Shown here: piece after piece, positions 49,136-60,747 of the stretch
Numbering within the stretch: position 1 is the first letter of the stretch
Layout: every line of letters begins with the position of its first letter
NCBI GenBank assembly: GCA_007026445.1
Contig: VDMD01000001.1
Span: 3,286,001 to 3,350,000, forward strand
Reading direction: 5' to 3'
DNA: 64,000 nucleotides
From: Schizophyllum amplum
Lineage: Eukaryota; Basidiomycota; Agaricomycetes; Agaricales; Schizophyllaceae
Notes under the pieces: generated by a model
The model's database searches: none
The model's input: the letters and a program-made list of their open reading frames with translations, nothing else
What the model was told of the DNA's origin: nothing
Program-made: the position numbers and the translations under genes

Positions 49136-52100
49136 ATGCTTTCCAGGATATCTGCGGGCCCCGGTCGTCGCAATGTCTTGAGAACCTCTTCCAGACGCAT
49201 AAACTTTCTCAGAGGATTCTCAACCAATGCGACGGGGACCCTCAGCAGTTCGGGTGGTAGCGAGCTTCCAGCTCATGTGGATCTGCTCGAGCGGTACAGA
49301 GGTCTTGTAGCGCTTGGTCAGATTAGACATGATGATAATCAACTGCGAGTACTGATGCAGGTTCGTGCTAAACGCTCTTGCTATTGATCTTGGTTAATCT
49401 TTTTGCTAGCTGCGACGTTTGAGTAAAGAGCTCGAGCGCTATTCTCCGCCAGCTGTTGAGGCGTCTCTACTCCAACGAAGCAGCTATACAATATCCTCAG
49501 ATGATGATGTGCGTGCATCAGACCTAACACCTTGGTGGACGACTTCCCAGGAGGATCATAAAGTTACTGGGCGTGCGGTCGCAACGCGAAAGTCTCACGC
49601 AGAAGAGCTTGCCACCCTCACAACTCCCAAGGTACGTGGGGGATAAATATCGAATATCTCTCATCATCTCTATGTAAGATAGGCGACATCCGCATCCATC
49701 GAGTCACGTGATGCGCTGATGGCTCGAGCGTGACGGCCCTACATCTCCCCCGCCCGCACAAGGGACCTTTTTTCGAGACCACAGTATTGTAGAGAAGGCC
49801 TTAAGCTACAGAACTGTGGTTTTAATTTTGAAAAATATGGTCAGAAAAATCTACTAAAGGGTGCTTTTTTCTAGACGTGCGCAATCGACCGCTGAGCGCG
49901 ATGGTGACACAAAAGATTTTCGCGAAGAGGAGTTTTGCCACCCCGGCCCGAGCGGTCCGCGTAATCACGTGACGCCGGCCTCGTAGCCGAGCCTACGTGG
50001 CCAGCCTCGGTAACATCCGTCGGCCACGTTCCGCGCGTCTGCAAACAGCATTTGGGCAGCCACTCGCCTATCAGAGGCCGGCCAGCACTGTTAACTGGCT
50101 ACCAGGAAATTATATGAGGTACAACCGCTGTCACCCGTGTTTGTATACCCGTGGCACCCCGTCATGGCAGAAGGGCAGCTGACCGTGGCATGTCAGAAAG
50201 GGCCAGTGGTTTGGACAGCATCGAAGTCCTGTCGATTGTATTCATGATATAGAGGACCAATGGATTCAAAATGGAATACAGACTATTTCATTTCATTACA
50301 CTGATGAAGGCAGTGTGTAAGTATTTCTGATGGTTTAGTGCAAGTTCATCAAGCCCTCGTGAGGCTGTAGTTAATCAGAACAAGCCACCTGGGATATTGA
50401 GCGTATCTGTACAGTACCCTCATGAAGGTCTCACCCCCAGCCAGGGTCAGCCGGTGCCGTGCCGCCCTCCACAAGCCGGTCGATGTTCGAACTGCAATTT
50501 TTGCCGCGTTATGTCACGTCACGTGATAATTCACGTGATTGGATGGATGCGGATGTCGCCTATCTTACATGCTGAACTGATTCCATAAGGGTCTTCTCCT
50601 CATAGGAACACCCGGCAGTGGCAAAAGCTTCCTCGTCGACCTATGGCTTGACACTCTGTCTACGCCTTATAAGAGCCGCAAACACTACAGTCTTCTCGTC
50701 CTAGAGATCTACCGCGGCGTATGGGAGGAAACACAGCTGCGAATGGGCGAGCGCCAGCACCTGCCCGACCGCGATGGGCCACCTTCGGCGGGAAGCTGGA
50801 ACAAATCCATCCGAGAGCGGTGGCGCCGTGTTGTTGAAGCCGGCACAGCGCCCATCAAGTGGGCGTCAAGCTCACGTGGATCGCTGCTCTCTCCTTGGTA
50901 TACAGCGACCTCGGAGAGCATCGCTTACGCTGTCGCGCGGCGCCTTCTTGTCCGACATTGGCTGCTCGTGCTGGACGAGCTTCAGCTGCTTGACGTCTCA
51001 AGTGCGACGCTCCTGTCCGACGTGCTCTCGTGGTACTGGCGCATGGGAGGCGTCATAGTCGGCACCAGCAATCGCGTACCAGACGACCTCTACCGCAACG
51101 GAGTACAGCGAGAGCGGCTCGAGCCGTTCGTTGAGGCGTTGAAAGTCCGATGCCCTGTCGTTGATATGCGGTCCGAAACAGACTGGAGAAAAGTAATCGC
51201 CTCAGAAGATACACGGCGTCCGTCCTGGTATACAGCAGACGCGCGGGCGGATTTTGACTCCGCGGTGACAGCCGATGGCCTCGATAAAGCCGGTACGTGT
51301 TACTTAGAGGATAGAGATTATACCTGCGACTGACCAGCGCTCAGATGGCCGTGATATCCCTGTATTTGGACGGAAAATACGCGCGTTTCGTGCAGTGGAT
51401 GGTGTTGTTATGTTCAGCTTCTCAGAGCTCTGTTTCGAGGTACGTGGAGCAGATATTCTGCTTGATCATCCTCTGATTTCCGCAGGCTCTAGGGCCAGCA
51501 GATTACATCAGCATCGCAGCTAACTTTCATTCCGTCTACATCACCGATATTCCAGTCCTCCGCGTATCGGACAAAAACCAGGCGCGGCGCTTCATATCTC
51601 TGATCGACGCGCTCTACGAGGCGCGCTGTCGTATAGTTGCCTTAGCGGATGCGATACCTCAGCAGTTATTCTTTCCTGATGACAGCAGCGATGGACTATC
51701 CGACATCGATGTGATGATGGCGGAGTCCATCGCAGAAACCCGGGACGCGTATCGGCCGAACGTGTTATCATACGACGCCCCTCGCATGCAGGAGGCACCA
51801 GAGCAGCAGCAGACAAACACACCGCTAGACAAGCTGTCAATATTCTCCGGTTTGTGCAGCGCTCAAGTTGCGCGTCATTACACTCACGGTTGCTCCAGGC
51901 CAGGACGAACAATTTGCGTTCAAGCGGGCTTTATCGCGGCTGCTCGAGATGACAAGTCCGGCGTATGCTCACAGGCGGCGATGGCTTCCGGTCGGTATCA
52001 GGCAATGGGAGAACACAACGTCGCCACCTTCCAGGGCGAAGACCACGGGTTCACCGGCTCAGCCACTCGGCTACAAACCCAGGCGAAATAACGACGACGA

Positions 52101-52278
52101 TTTCGCGCAGGAAGCATGCTATGGTTCTGCCAGAACTTCAGGGAGGTCCCAACCTCCCGCCCCTCACATAAGTCAGAGACATATTTGGGGTATCGAGGAC
52201 CATCAAGAGGGTTCTGTTAGAGCCTCCCAACCTAGTCGCACGCGCAAGTTGACAGACATGGGTATGTGTACATTGTGA
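49136..52278 (+). CDS. AFG1: AFG1/LACE1-type mitochondrial ATPase, about 662 aa, with transposon in intron 2
   Basis: Exons 49136-49360, 49410-49631, 50590-51292, 51345-51439, 51486-51849 and 51899-52278 sum to 1989 nt. A presequence-like N-terminus (RINFLRGFSTNATG) precedes DLLERYRGLVALGQIRHDDN. After intron 2 comes GLLLIGTPGSGKSFLVDLWL (Walker A), then KHYSLLVLEIYRGVWEET, LLVLDELQLLDVSSATLLSD (Walker B), and GVIVGTSNRVPDDLYRNGVQ. The C-terminal SIFSGQDEQFAFKRALSRLL and EMTSPAY are typical. Afg1 helps quality control and turnover of complex IV subunits at the inner membrane. Intron 2 (49632-50589) is 958 bp because it carries the 889 bp element plus a TA; the intron was about 67 bp before. 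Exons look undamaged. An alternative last exon (donor at about 52261, stop at 52331-52333) is possible. Confidence 0.92.
49677..50565. mobile_element. Non-autonomous TIR element, copy 1 (889 bp), inside AFG1 intron 2
   Basis: The ends are inverted copies: the first 24 bp (49677-49700, starting AGATAGGCGACATCCGCATC) are the exact reverse complement of the last 24 bp, and similarity goes on for about 10 more bases with two mismatches, including TCACGTGA. TA directly flanks both ends (49675-49676 and 50566-50567), the target duplication typical of Tc1/mariner superfamily elements. No transposase frame exists inside. Several CACGTG boxes lie near both ends and in the middle. A second copy of the same length with at least one base change lies at 60748-61636. 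Confidence 0.9.
49779..49819. repeat. Stem-loop inside the TIR element
   Basis: CCACAGTATTGTAG and CTACAGAACTGTGG pair at 12 of 14 positions around a 13 nt loop that itself contains AAGGCCTT. The same structure is in the second copy at the matching offset. Confidence 0.6.
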
Positions 52279-52349
52279 TCATACATTAGTTCTTCCGTAT
52301 TAATGGCTCTATGCTACAGGTCGGAGACGTTAAAGACTTCGCAGAATGC

Positions 52350-52772
52350 TCAAGCGTTCTTGTAGAAGTTTTGCTTGGCATCGCCATGGTCCTCGCGCGC
52401 GGAACCTGTATACCTCGTCAGCGCCAACCACCACATGTATACACGCTATCAACGTACCACCGAACTGCTTGTTCTTGTCACCGGTTACTGCGCCGACAAT
52501 GTTGTCCTTCTTGCCCCCAATACGATCGGCCGCGCCCTCGACGTAACCCTGGGCACGGGCGGCGTCGTATTCGGCGTCACCCTGGACGCGCTCCTCGCGG
52601 CCTCCCCGCTGCCATGTCTCAGCGCCAGTGAGGTTACCGACGGTCTCAACGGCCTGGCCCTTGAGCGAGTGGTAGTTGGCGCGGGTCATGCTACGGCGTC
52701 GTTCAACTTCGTATCGAATGACTGGAGTGAAGAGGCTCACTTAGGCTCGCCGGTCTGCTCGTAGTTAGACAT
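52350..52772 (-). CDS. CsbD-like stress protein, 106 aa
   Basis: Exons 52741-52772, 52458-52690 and 52350-52405 sum to 321 nt. The protein begins MSNYEQTGEPNMTRANYHSL followed by KGQAVETVGNLTGAETWQRG, then GYVEGAADRIGGKKDNIVGA and VTGDKNKQFGGSARED. This is the CsbD repeat pattern (KG.a.e..G..tG....), a hydrophilic helical fold seen in bacterial and fungal general stress proteins. Its biochemical role is unknown. The gene converges on AFG1 with 71 bp between the stop codons, so their 3' UTRs probably overlap. Confidence 0.85.
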
Positions 52773-54600
52773 GATGATTGGTAAAGAGTTTAGTTTGGTG
52801 TGTGGGGGTGGGCGTTGTTGAAGCGTACTAATACTATTCTGAGGACCAGATGGTGAATGTAGCTCGTTTTATAGGTGGCAACCGCGGCAGCCCCATGTTT
52901 TTCGTCATTTCAATCGTCATGTTACGTCGCGCTTCAAGGCGATGCGTTGAGCCAGCAGCACGTCAGGGCGAGCGCGTACACCGCGAGGGAATCAACCGCC
53001 GTCTGACAGCGGATTTCGGGCCCACGACCATCGTCGGTTTGACGCTGGCAGTCTACGTTTCACAATCCGCCGATGGACGTCGTCTGAGTCCACGGTTTCC
53101 CATCGTTCTAGGCCGAGGTTATCCCGTCCTGCCTAGAACCTTGGAGCGGTCGCTACCGGGCTGCTATGCACTGGTCGGTACACAACGAACGAACACAACT
53201 CGTCACTCATCGAGCCTTGCTACTTGAAGGGCATACATATTGGAGCTAAGATTTATGTACGAAGTACCGTGTAGTATACTTAAAAGGACCAAGACTAATA
53301 GCACCAAGCTTCTGCACACTGAGAATCGTGGCGAACACGATGTCAGGCTCGGCTTTGCATCATGCTGCTTCGAGGATTATTGGGCTTGAATTCCAGTGGT
53401 CGAAAGACGTACCATGCCAAACGATGAGACACAGCAACCACGGAGCAAGTGCTTTAGGGGAGAAGACAGAATCGAGGGCGGGCTGAGGCAGATGAACGGC
53501 AGAGACAACCCGTCTTATGAAAATTTCGCGCGACGCGGCACGCAACCAGCACGCAACTGACACCAGTGACAGGCGGACATCCGTTGGCGGCCGGTCCCGT
53601 GACCGTTCGACGGCAGCCAGCGATTTTCCATAAGGCTTTCCGCTGTCGGTCGTGGGATTGTAAAACGCAGACTGGCAGCGGTAAACCGACGACCGTCGTG
53701 GTCAAATCCGACGATAATCGTCGGTCGCAAATTCGCCGTCTGACGGTGGTTGATTCCCTCGCGGTGTAGCAGCGCCCACTCGATACCTATTCTGGGGAGG
53801 CTGCCGGACCGTGCTGGACAGTGGATTGGTGATATGTTGGCGCGCGCCAGGGCCTGACGTCGTCTGACATCATGCGCAGGTGAAAGTCGAACCGTGGGAA
53901 TGCCCGGAATTTCCCGCAAGCGTTCGTCGGAGTCGAATGCGAGATTGGTGTAGGCAGTCGTACTTCGCTTGCTCAGCGCTCAGCGCTCAGTACTGCACCG
54001 CCCAGGCACCGCCCCGTTGGTATGGATGCCTGAAGCTGCAACAACATATTGATAGCCCACCAGAGTGGAATGGCCTGTACGCGGGAAGCATTGCACTCGA
54101 GTCCCATGTTCGAGGAACCAAAGTCCTCTTCATCCAGCAGACAACTCGCGATTGTGCAGTCTGATTGTACCGTACAACAACGAAGGTATCAACAATGACC
54201 ACTACGGTAACAAAACCAACCACAGAAGTGAATACATGATTGTACAGCGTCCATGTGCGACAGGCAGCTCTATGGGGGAAATCTATGTGCGTATATGAAG
54301 GGGAAGGACAGGGAAAGTATGAAGTCTATAGGCAGTGCATGGAACAGAATAATAGTATGGGTGAGAAGGAGGATGCGTAAGAAGGAGTGAGGGGAGAAGG
54401 AAACCGCTGGGGGAGAGGGGATGAATATAGGGATCGTGACCTTTCGTTCGGGTTATGTAAGAGGCGGCATGGATAGTATGTTGGCGCTTAGGATATATAT
54501 CGAGAGTTGGGAGCGCGTGTAGGGTAAAAGGAATCTCTAAGGTGGTATGCAGTTAATCATGAGAAGAGCACGATTACAGGAGAGACAAGCTTGAACATCT
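52773..54600. other. 1.8 kb intergenic region with a degenerate inverted duplication
   Basis: Gene-free by my reading. Two related segments face each other here, about 52976-53068 and 53654-53768, listed as a repeat. A 9 bp stem (GTTCTAGGC/GCCTAGAAC) lies at 53105-53139. Confidence 0.5.
52976..53768. repeat. Degenerate inverted repeat pair (about 93 and 115 bp arms)
   Basis: The plus-strand segment 52976-53068 (TACACCGCGAGGGAATCAAC, then GTCTGACAGC..., ending CACAATCC) resembles the reverse complement of 53654-53768 (TACACCGCGAGGGAATCAAC, then GTCAGACGGC..., ending TACAATCC). The second arm has an extra internal duplication around GACGGTCGTCGGTTTACC. It may be the remains of a fold-back or TIR element. 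Confidence 0.6.
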
Positions 54601-57128
54601 TCATGTGCGCGCGGTGGGCGAGGCGGGCGCTGTCATAGGCGCCGCGCTGAGTCCGCTCGGCGGTATATTCGGCGCGCGCAGCTGTGGCGTCGACATATTG
54701 GACAAGCCCATCGCCGCACGGAATCGCCCCGCAAGGTCACCCTCGCTGATCGACCTCTGCTGCGCCTCCCCTGCGATCCTCTGCGCAGCATCGCTCGACG
54801 ACCGCGACCGTTGTGCATCGTCGTAGCTCGGCAGCCCGCTCATGCTCGTCAGTGGCGGTACGCCACCGATGAATCCGCGGCTCGCAACCTCGTAGGCGGG
54901 CACCTCCGTGAACGCGCGGTGCAGCAGGGCCGAGCCCGAGTTCGCGTCCGTGAAGAGTGGCACGTTGTACGGGCGGGCGCCAGGCGAGTTGCCGGTGCTG
55001 CCGTTCCCGCTGCCTCCACCCATGGTGCCGCGCTCGAGCTCCTGCAGCGTCGGCACGTGGTTCATAGACGACGAGCGCGACGAGAGCCATTGTGGGTGCG
55101 GGAGTGAGGTGAAAGGCTTCATGGTCGCGTGGAAGATGCCGTCGGCGGTGCGCGAGGCCTGCCCCTCGTGCACGTACGTGTCGTGGCTGCCACTCTTGCG
55201 CGAGTCGCGCTCTGGGGACGAGTGCCGCGAAGGGAGGCGGCTGCCCAGGCGACTCGGCGCGCGGGAGTGCGAGCGGCTTCCCGGGCGGCTCGGCGGACGG
55301 CTGGGGACACGGCTTGGCGCAGCGGAAGCCTCAGCGCTTCCACCCACGTCGGGCGGTGTGTCCGGCGCGGCGCGCGTCTGGTTCGACTGGCTGAGTTGCG
55401 GCGGATCGCGCTCGAGCGAGAGCAGCAGTTCCGAGTTGACCCAGTCAAGGGGCGTGCTCGAGCCTGAGCCTGGCCGGTGCGGTAGATGCGAAAGGATGTG
55501 CGCCTCGAGTGGGGTGCTGGCGCCGGACGGGCTCATCGGCCACGCAGGCACGGGCATGCCGTCCGCCTGCGCCACGGGAGAGACGCCGCTCGTAACCCAC
55601 GGGTTCGTGACGCGCATCGTCGCGGCCTCAGGGAGGTACATGTTCGCGACGCGGTCACGCACGTGCGCGTTGTAGCTCGGCAGCTCCGTCTCCTCGTCCT
55701 CCTCGGGCGGAATTTCCGGCCCGCCAATGAGCAGGCGGCGCGTCGCGGAGGTATGAGCACGTGCTTCCTCGAGCAGCCGACCTGCGAGGATATGCAGGGG
55801 CAGCGAGCACCGAAGCTCAGAGGTATGCCCGTCCGCATTGTGAATGAGGATGCTCCAGCGGATACGGTGCATAACGATGATGGGTTCAAGAGCATGACTC
55901 GGGGTGAGGTTGCGCGGTAAGGGGAGGATGAGGTGCGTGACGACGTCCGAGGACGGTTCGCTGTCGAGAGGGTTGGACTCGACGGGCGGCGCGGTTGAGG
56001 TAGAGGCCATGGGTTGGCTATGGTCCGGGGCGGGCACGGTTGGTGGCGTTGACCCATGCGAGAAGGAGAAGTAGCCTCCGCCGGCATTGCTGGCGCTCGT
56101 GGAAGGAATGGCAGGCGAGCCCGGCACTGGAGGAGTGCTCGCGGTATATGGCGTAGAGCGGCCAGAGCCCTGCTTGCTCTTGTCGCCCTCTACACATGCG
56201 ACAGCCCTGCCGTTGACGATGTCGTGCTTCAAGGTAGCCACGACGCGACTGTGCTCCTGAAAGCCACTGCGAGCATAGATTTTGGTCGTCTCGTGAACCG
56301 ACGTCGTGACGCTGACGACGGACGTGCCCTTGGTGAGCGGCGAGAATTTGACGAGGGCAGTCAGGTTGTCACCGGCTGCCCAAGCCTTGTGTGGCACGAG
56401 AATAGAGTACATGATCTTTCCTGGCCATGTGTTCTCGATCTCGAGCGTCTGCTGATACTCCAGCGCCTCGGGGGCGAATGAGCGCAGGATGATGACAGGG
56501 CAGATCGTCTGTAGGTTGTTGTGGAATCCTGACCGGATGACATGTGCGCGCAGCTTGTAGACGACGGATGCGCCACCCAGGACAGGAGTGAAGATGGTGG
56601 ACGGCAACGAGCCGCCTATCTGCAGCTGGAAGGGGAAGACATGCCGACCGGCCTTGAGGGTATGGGAGTGCTTCTTCTCGCCCTCGAGGAAGGACCAGTC
56701 GTGGTTGCAGATAATATACGTGAGCGACGAGCTCTGAAGTCCAATACTGCGGGCGATGTCAGATCGTACGTGTAAGGGAATGATGACAGTACGTACGACT
56801 CATGGGAGGGGACAGGCAGGCGCGCTTTGCCGCGAAAGTGGAGGGTAATCTCGCGAACAGAGGTGGATTCTGTGAGATATAGGACGAGGTGACCGGAGAG
56901 ACGTGCGGGCTCGACGTCGACGCCGGTGCCGCGGAGGTAGAGACACTCCTGGTCGAGGACAATCTCGCAGCGTGGGTGGCGCTCTTTCTCCTTGAGATCC
57001 CGCTGCATGGCTTCCGTGTTGTCGGATGCCGAGGGTGCTGAGCGAGTGCCATCAGGGGCGGACTGCAGCTCATCTTCGTGGTTTAAGAGGTGGTCGCGAG
57101 AGAGGTTATGGGCGAGCATGAACGCCAT
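54601..57128 (-). CDS. Arrestin-domain protein (alpha-arrestin type), 825 aa
   Basis: Exons 56797-57128 and 54601-56746 sum to 2478 nt across a 50 bp intron. The arrestin N-domain is seen in CEIVLDQECLYLRGTGVDVE, then ITLHFRGKARLPVPSHES, SLTYIICNHDWSFLEGEKKH and TLKAGRHVFPFQLQIGGSLP. The C-domain has GKIMYSILVPHKAWAAGDNL and TALVKFSPLTKGTSVVSVTT. From about residue 480 the protein is disordered and rich in Ser, Pro and Arg, with an SRxPSRxxSR repeat run (PSRVPSRPPSRPGSRSHSRA) and an LPSY-type motif (PPLTSMSGLPSYDD) and ELPSYNAH, which resemble PY-like WW-binding sites. Alpha-arrestins recruit Rsp5/Nedd4 ubiquitin ligases to membrane transporters. The SR-like repeats suggest strong phospho-regulation. 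Confidence 0.88.
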
Positions 57129-58590
57129 GGCGGCGAATGGAGCCCAAACGGGGTGAAATCAGGGGTCGTGGCAGATGGGGGGAGAGAAGAAGAGCAGAAT
57201 TCAGGCGGAAGCAGGGGGCAACCCTGTTTACTGCTGGCTGGCGACTGCCGATGCTGAAGTAGCAGAGAAAAAAGCGAGTCTCCCTCGCGCTCGCATTGCG
57301 CAGGGGGCTCATCTTTGTGACGACGATCATGCTCTAAATCGGGATGCCTGCGAGAGGCGCGCCGGTCCGACATCCCGAAAACGCCGGTCTAGGCCGCCGC
57401 CCGTCGCTGCCGACGTCTGGCTCGCCGGCCTCAAAGTCCAGGGCTCGCAGACCCGCGCCCGGACCACAGCCCATCCTCACGCCGAACGGATTTCGCCCAT
57501 CCCTCGCACAACCCCCTCCGTGCGCGCCGTGACAGCTGTCACCGCCTCCAACCTACGCAGCAGTGATATCACCCGAGATTCTGAGCGTTGTCTTACTATT
57601 AGGCTGAGGCACCCATGTCTATTCAGTCTGAGAACGACCTCAGGAGAAGGCAGTGTCCCGCTGATCCAAGGCTGATCCTACAAGCTACGAATCCGGCTTG
57701 AGTCCGGCCCTCGCCACACACACTCAATGCATGCAGCGAAATCACCCGAAAATATGGAAAGAACCATGACCGTGGGAGAGGAGCGCACGGCGGCACCGGG
57801 CGGGGCGCGTGCAGCACGACTCCCGCCGCCCGCCGCCAAGGGCGAAATCGATCCCGCCATCCGCGCGGCGGTGATCTGGAGATAACCACTTGATAACCAA
57901 CAATCGACAAAGATCCCGCGGACACATAAACCTGTCCTCGGGCTCCGGCATTCGCCGCTGTACGTTCTGCGCGGTTCCCAAGCACAACGAATGCATTCCC
58001 GGCGTATCCCGCGCAAGCCTCTCTCGATGCCCTGGATGCTTCCCTTAATGATGAGGAGGAGGACGCCCGCTCTAGGGACGTTGATAAGCAGGGCAGTGGA
58101 GCGCGTCGGATGTATGGCACGACAAACAACGCGCGCAGCAGCCGGATTCCATTGCCCTGCGTCAAGACTCCATTGACCTTACATATCGACTGCACTGTAT
58201 CCGCCCATTGTTGACATGTCGCGCACCCCTGCTTCTCGAGTGTCGAGCCTTTCTTGGACGTCCCCCATTTCGCGCGCCTCTCACGCCCGTCGTCACAGCC
58301 CTGCTTCCACACTCTGGTATTCAACTGATTCTCGCACGATGCGCTCAACCTTATGACTGCCCCCGCGTCTTCCTGCCTTGCTCTCGATGCGTCTCCTGCT
58401 TCTCGGCCGTGTCCACTTCGCACACCTCCCTTCGCATGATGGAAGACGGATCCCATGGGGGTGCTAGTCACAACTCACCGCGGTTCGTATCCTCTTTGCC
58501 CCTCATGTGCATATTAGTCCCCGCCCTCGGCAGTACTCCTTGGCAGTGCGTTGTTCGACCGCGCATGACAGGTGTCTTCCGAGCAAACAC
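57129..58590. other. Gene-poor region upstream of the arrestin gene
   Basis: No family-supported gene. Long frames open on both strands because of high GC content. They give Arg/Pro/Ser-rich products without any recognisable domain. Confidence 0.35.
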
Positions 58591-59262
58591 ACGTCCATGG
58601 GTAGCGCGTACTCCTTCCCGCGGCCGCGCACCATCAATTACCTGTTCAATTGTGGCACAGGACCGGGCTCGCCGTCGACCGTCCATGATCACACCCATCT
58701 GTTCCCACGGACACGCCAGCTATTCTCTCGAGGCGAGGCGTGCGAAATTATCACACATCATCTTCATCCTCAGGTAAGTTCAGCTTCTCTTCGACGAAAC
58801 CTAATACTCTGACTGCGGCCATCGCAGACGAGGTCGCGGCCAGCGAGATGCTGCGGTCAAAGGGCTTGGACGAGCCACACGAAGCTTCAAGTAAGTAGTG
58901 GGAGAGCAGCCTCCACGCGAAGATGCGCCGAACTTCAACATCCTCACGAGGTAAGCGCGAAGCTCAACATCCCCCGCCGGCAGATCCTGACCGCCGTTAG
59001 AAGCCGTCCGCCGCGGCCATACGCGATTTCCCGGGCTACGAAGGATGCACGCGGGCTCGCCGTAGTATGCCTCGCGGTTGTGGCTCGCCTGAGTCGTTCG
59101 AGCTCCGCATCGTACTTACCGTCTCTTCATGACTTGCGCGGCCGTGACTCACCTGTTAATGACTCTCCGAACCTCGCAGTCGCCGCGCTTGCATACGACC
59201 TGCTCCACGGCGCGCTGTGTCTGCGAACGACGGAAGACAATGGGCCCACTAGACTCATCTAG
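58591..59262 (+). other. Possible unrecognised coding region
   Basis: A frame beginning MGSAYSFPRPRTINYLFNCG at about 58597 runs to 58772, where a good donor (CAG|GTAAGT) is found. An acceptor at about 58828 leads into a frame that stays open for some 430 nt to a stop at 59260-59262 (ending DNGPTRLI). A different frame after the same acceptor (DEVAASEMLRSKGLDEPHEA) looks more protein-like but does not join. I recognise no family. This could be a real short gene or chance. Confidence 0.22.
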
Positions 59263-60747
59263 GCAGCTAATCCAGACGCCGGTCGCTGGTCTTGGGCCCA
59301 GAAACAAACATCGTCTCGTCTCGTCCTCTTCTGAATGAAGAATAACTGACCAGAGTCCTTCTACATGATGCGACAACTCGCAAAGCGCAACACAGGCTTC
59401 CGCTTTCCCATCCCTCCGTCATCTGAGAGAAAAGAGGCTCTGTCTACGGATCATAGACGAAGCAACGTGCCATTCGTATGCAACAACACTGTGTTCTTCG
59501 ACTTGCCTTCTGCGGCGGCGGCGTCTTTGTTCTCACCCAGATTCGACTCGACCTTGCCCGCGTCAGCTGTGTCCGCTCTACCATACAAGAAGCGCGCATC
59601 TTCTGCGCGAGCTGGTCATGAAGGCCCATTCTGCGGCTCCATAGGCACATGCCACCCGGGCGTACTGTGAGGCACTGAAGGTTCGCCTCTCGTTCGATAT
59701 GTGCGTCCATTAGCTGACGATGTATAGGGCCAACCCTCTTACCGCTTGAGACGCGACGACGATGGAAGTATTGGTGCCTGCTGCGATGGAAGCTCTTGCG
59801 CAGCTGGGGGTTCTTCGCGAGTTTTGCGCGGAGCAGTAAATTCGCATCGCCTGCGACCGCGCGCAATGTTACTCTCCGAAATGGGAAAGACTCGAGCTAC
59901 TCAGCAGAAGCGTTGCTCGCACGGAGAATACCTTCATTGCAGTAATGTATCCTGTCAGCGTAGCGTATATCTTTGCATAGAAAGGATTGAGAAAGCCTGC
60001 ATTATCCTGCTGCAAATCTCTATCTACAGTATACTACCTCGCACATAAGGGGCAATGACAATATACGGAGAACTTTTGTGATCTAGTCTGCCGACGGCTT
60101 CCTAATCGGCCTGATGCTATTGGGATTGAGCAAAAATCCTTCCATAAAGGCTTCCGCTGTGCCCTGCTCATCCGCCGGGACTGACAGGTCAGGTCAGCGA
60201 CGAATAAAAGAAGGAATAAAAAATGAGCGCACTGCACTCATAGCCCTCCGGGGGTGGCGATGAACTGTGGCGCCACTGGGAAGCGGAGATGCCCATAAGT
60301 TCTGCAACGGGCTCTGGATCCAAGCCTGACTTGATGGCGGCGTACCGCCGGCGTGCGCTGGACGATGCGTTCCTTGGAAGAGGCTTTGATACCGGCGACT
60401 TGGGACGCGGTGGTGAGTTGGGACGGGGTGGACGCGGTGGTGATCTGGGTGGTGACCTAGTCGGCTGGAGTGACTTCGGCGGCGGCAGCAGAGGGGGCGG
60501 TGATGACGGTGGCGGAGTCGACTTAGACTGTGGATTCGATGATGCACACTGCTGCACAGTCACAGGTAGCGGAGAGGGCCCACGGACTGATCCAGACGCA
60601 ATCGAAAATCCTGCAAAAAAGCTGAACATGGACTATCACAAGCGCTCGAGACAACCAAACTCACTCTCGACAAACGCCGACCCTTGCTTCCCTGGTTGTA
60701 AACGTTCCGAAGCGATGGACGCAGGGAGAGCAGGTGCTTCACTCTTA
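59263..60747. other. Gene-poor region with a Gly/Pro-rich repeat tract
   Basis: At about 60390-60540 the plus strand has a GGT/GGC-rich tract that reads as a Gly/Asp-rich or, on the minus strand, as a Pro-rich (PPRPPRPNSPPRPKSP) low-complexity protein. Either could be a secreted or structural gene fragment; no domain supports one. Otherwise I see nothing. Confidence 0.3.

Noticed and set aside
49997..50182. Short frame within the TIR element as a transposase remnant
   Set aside because: About 60 codons from a GTG, without DDE or HTH motifs. It is present in both copies only because they are near-identical.
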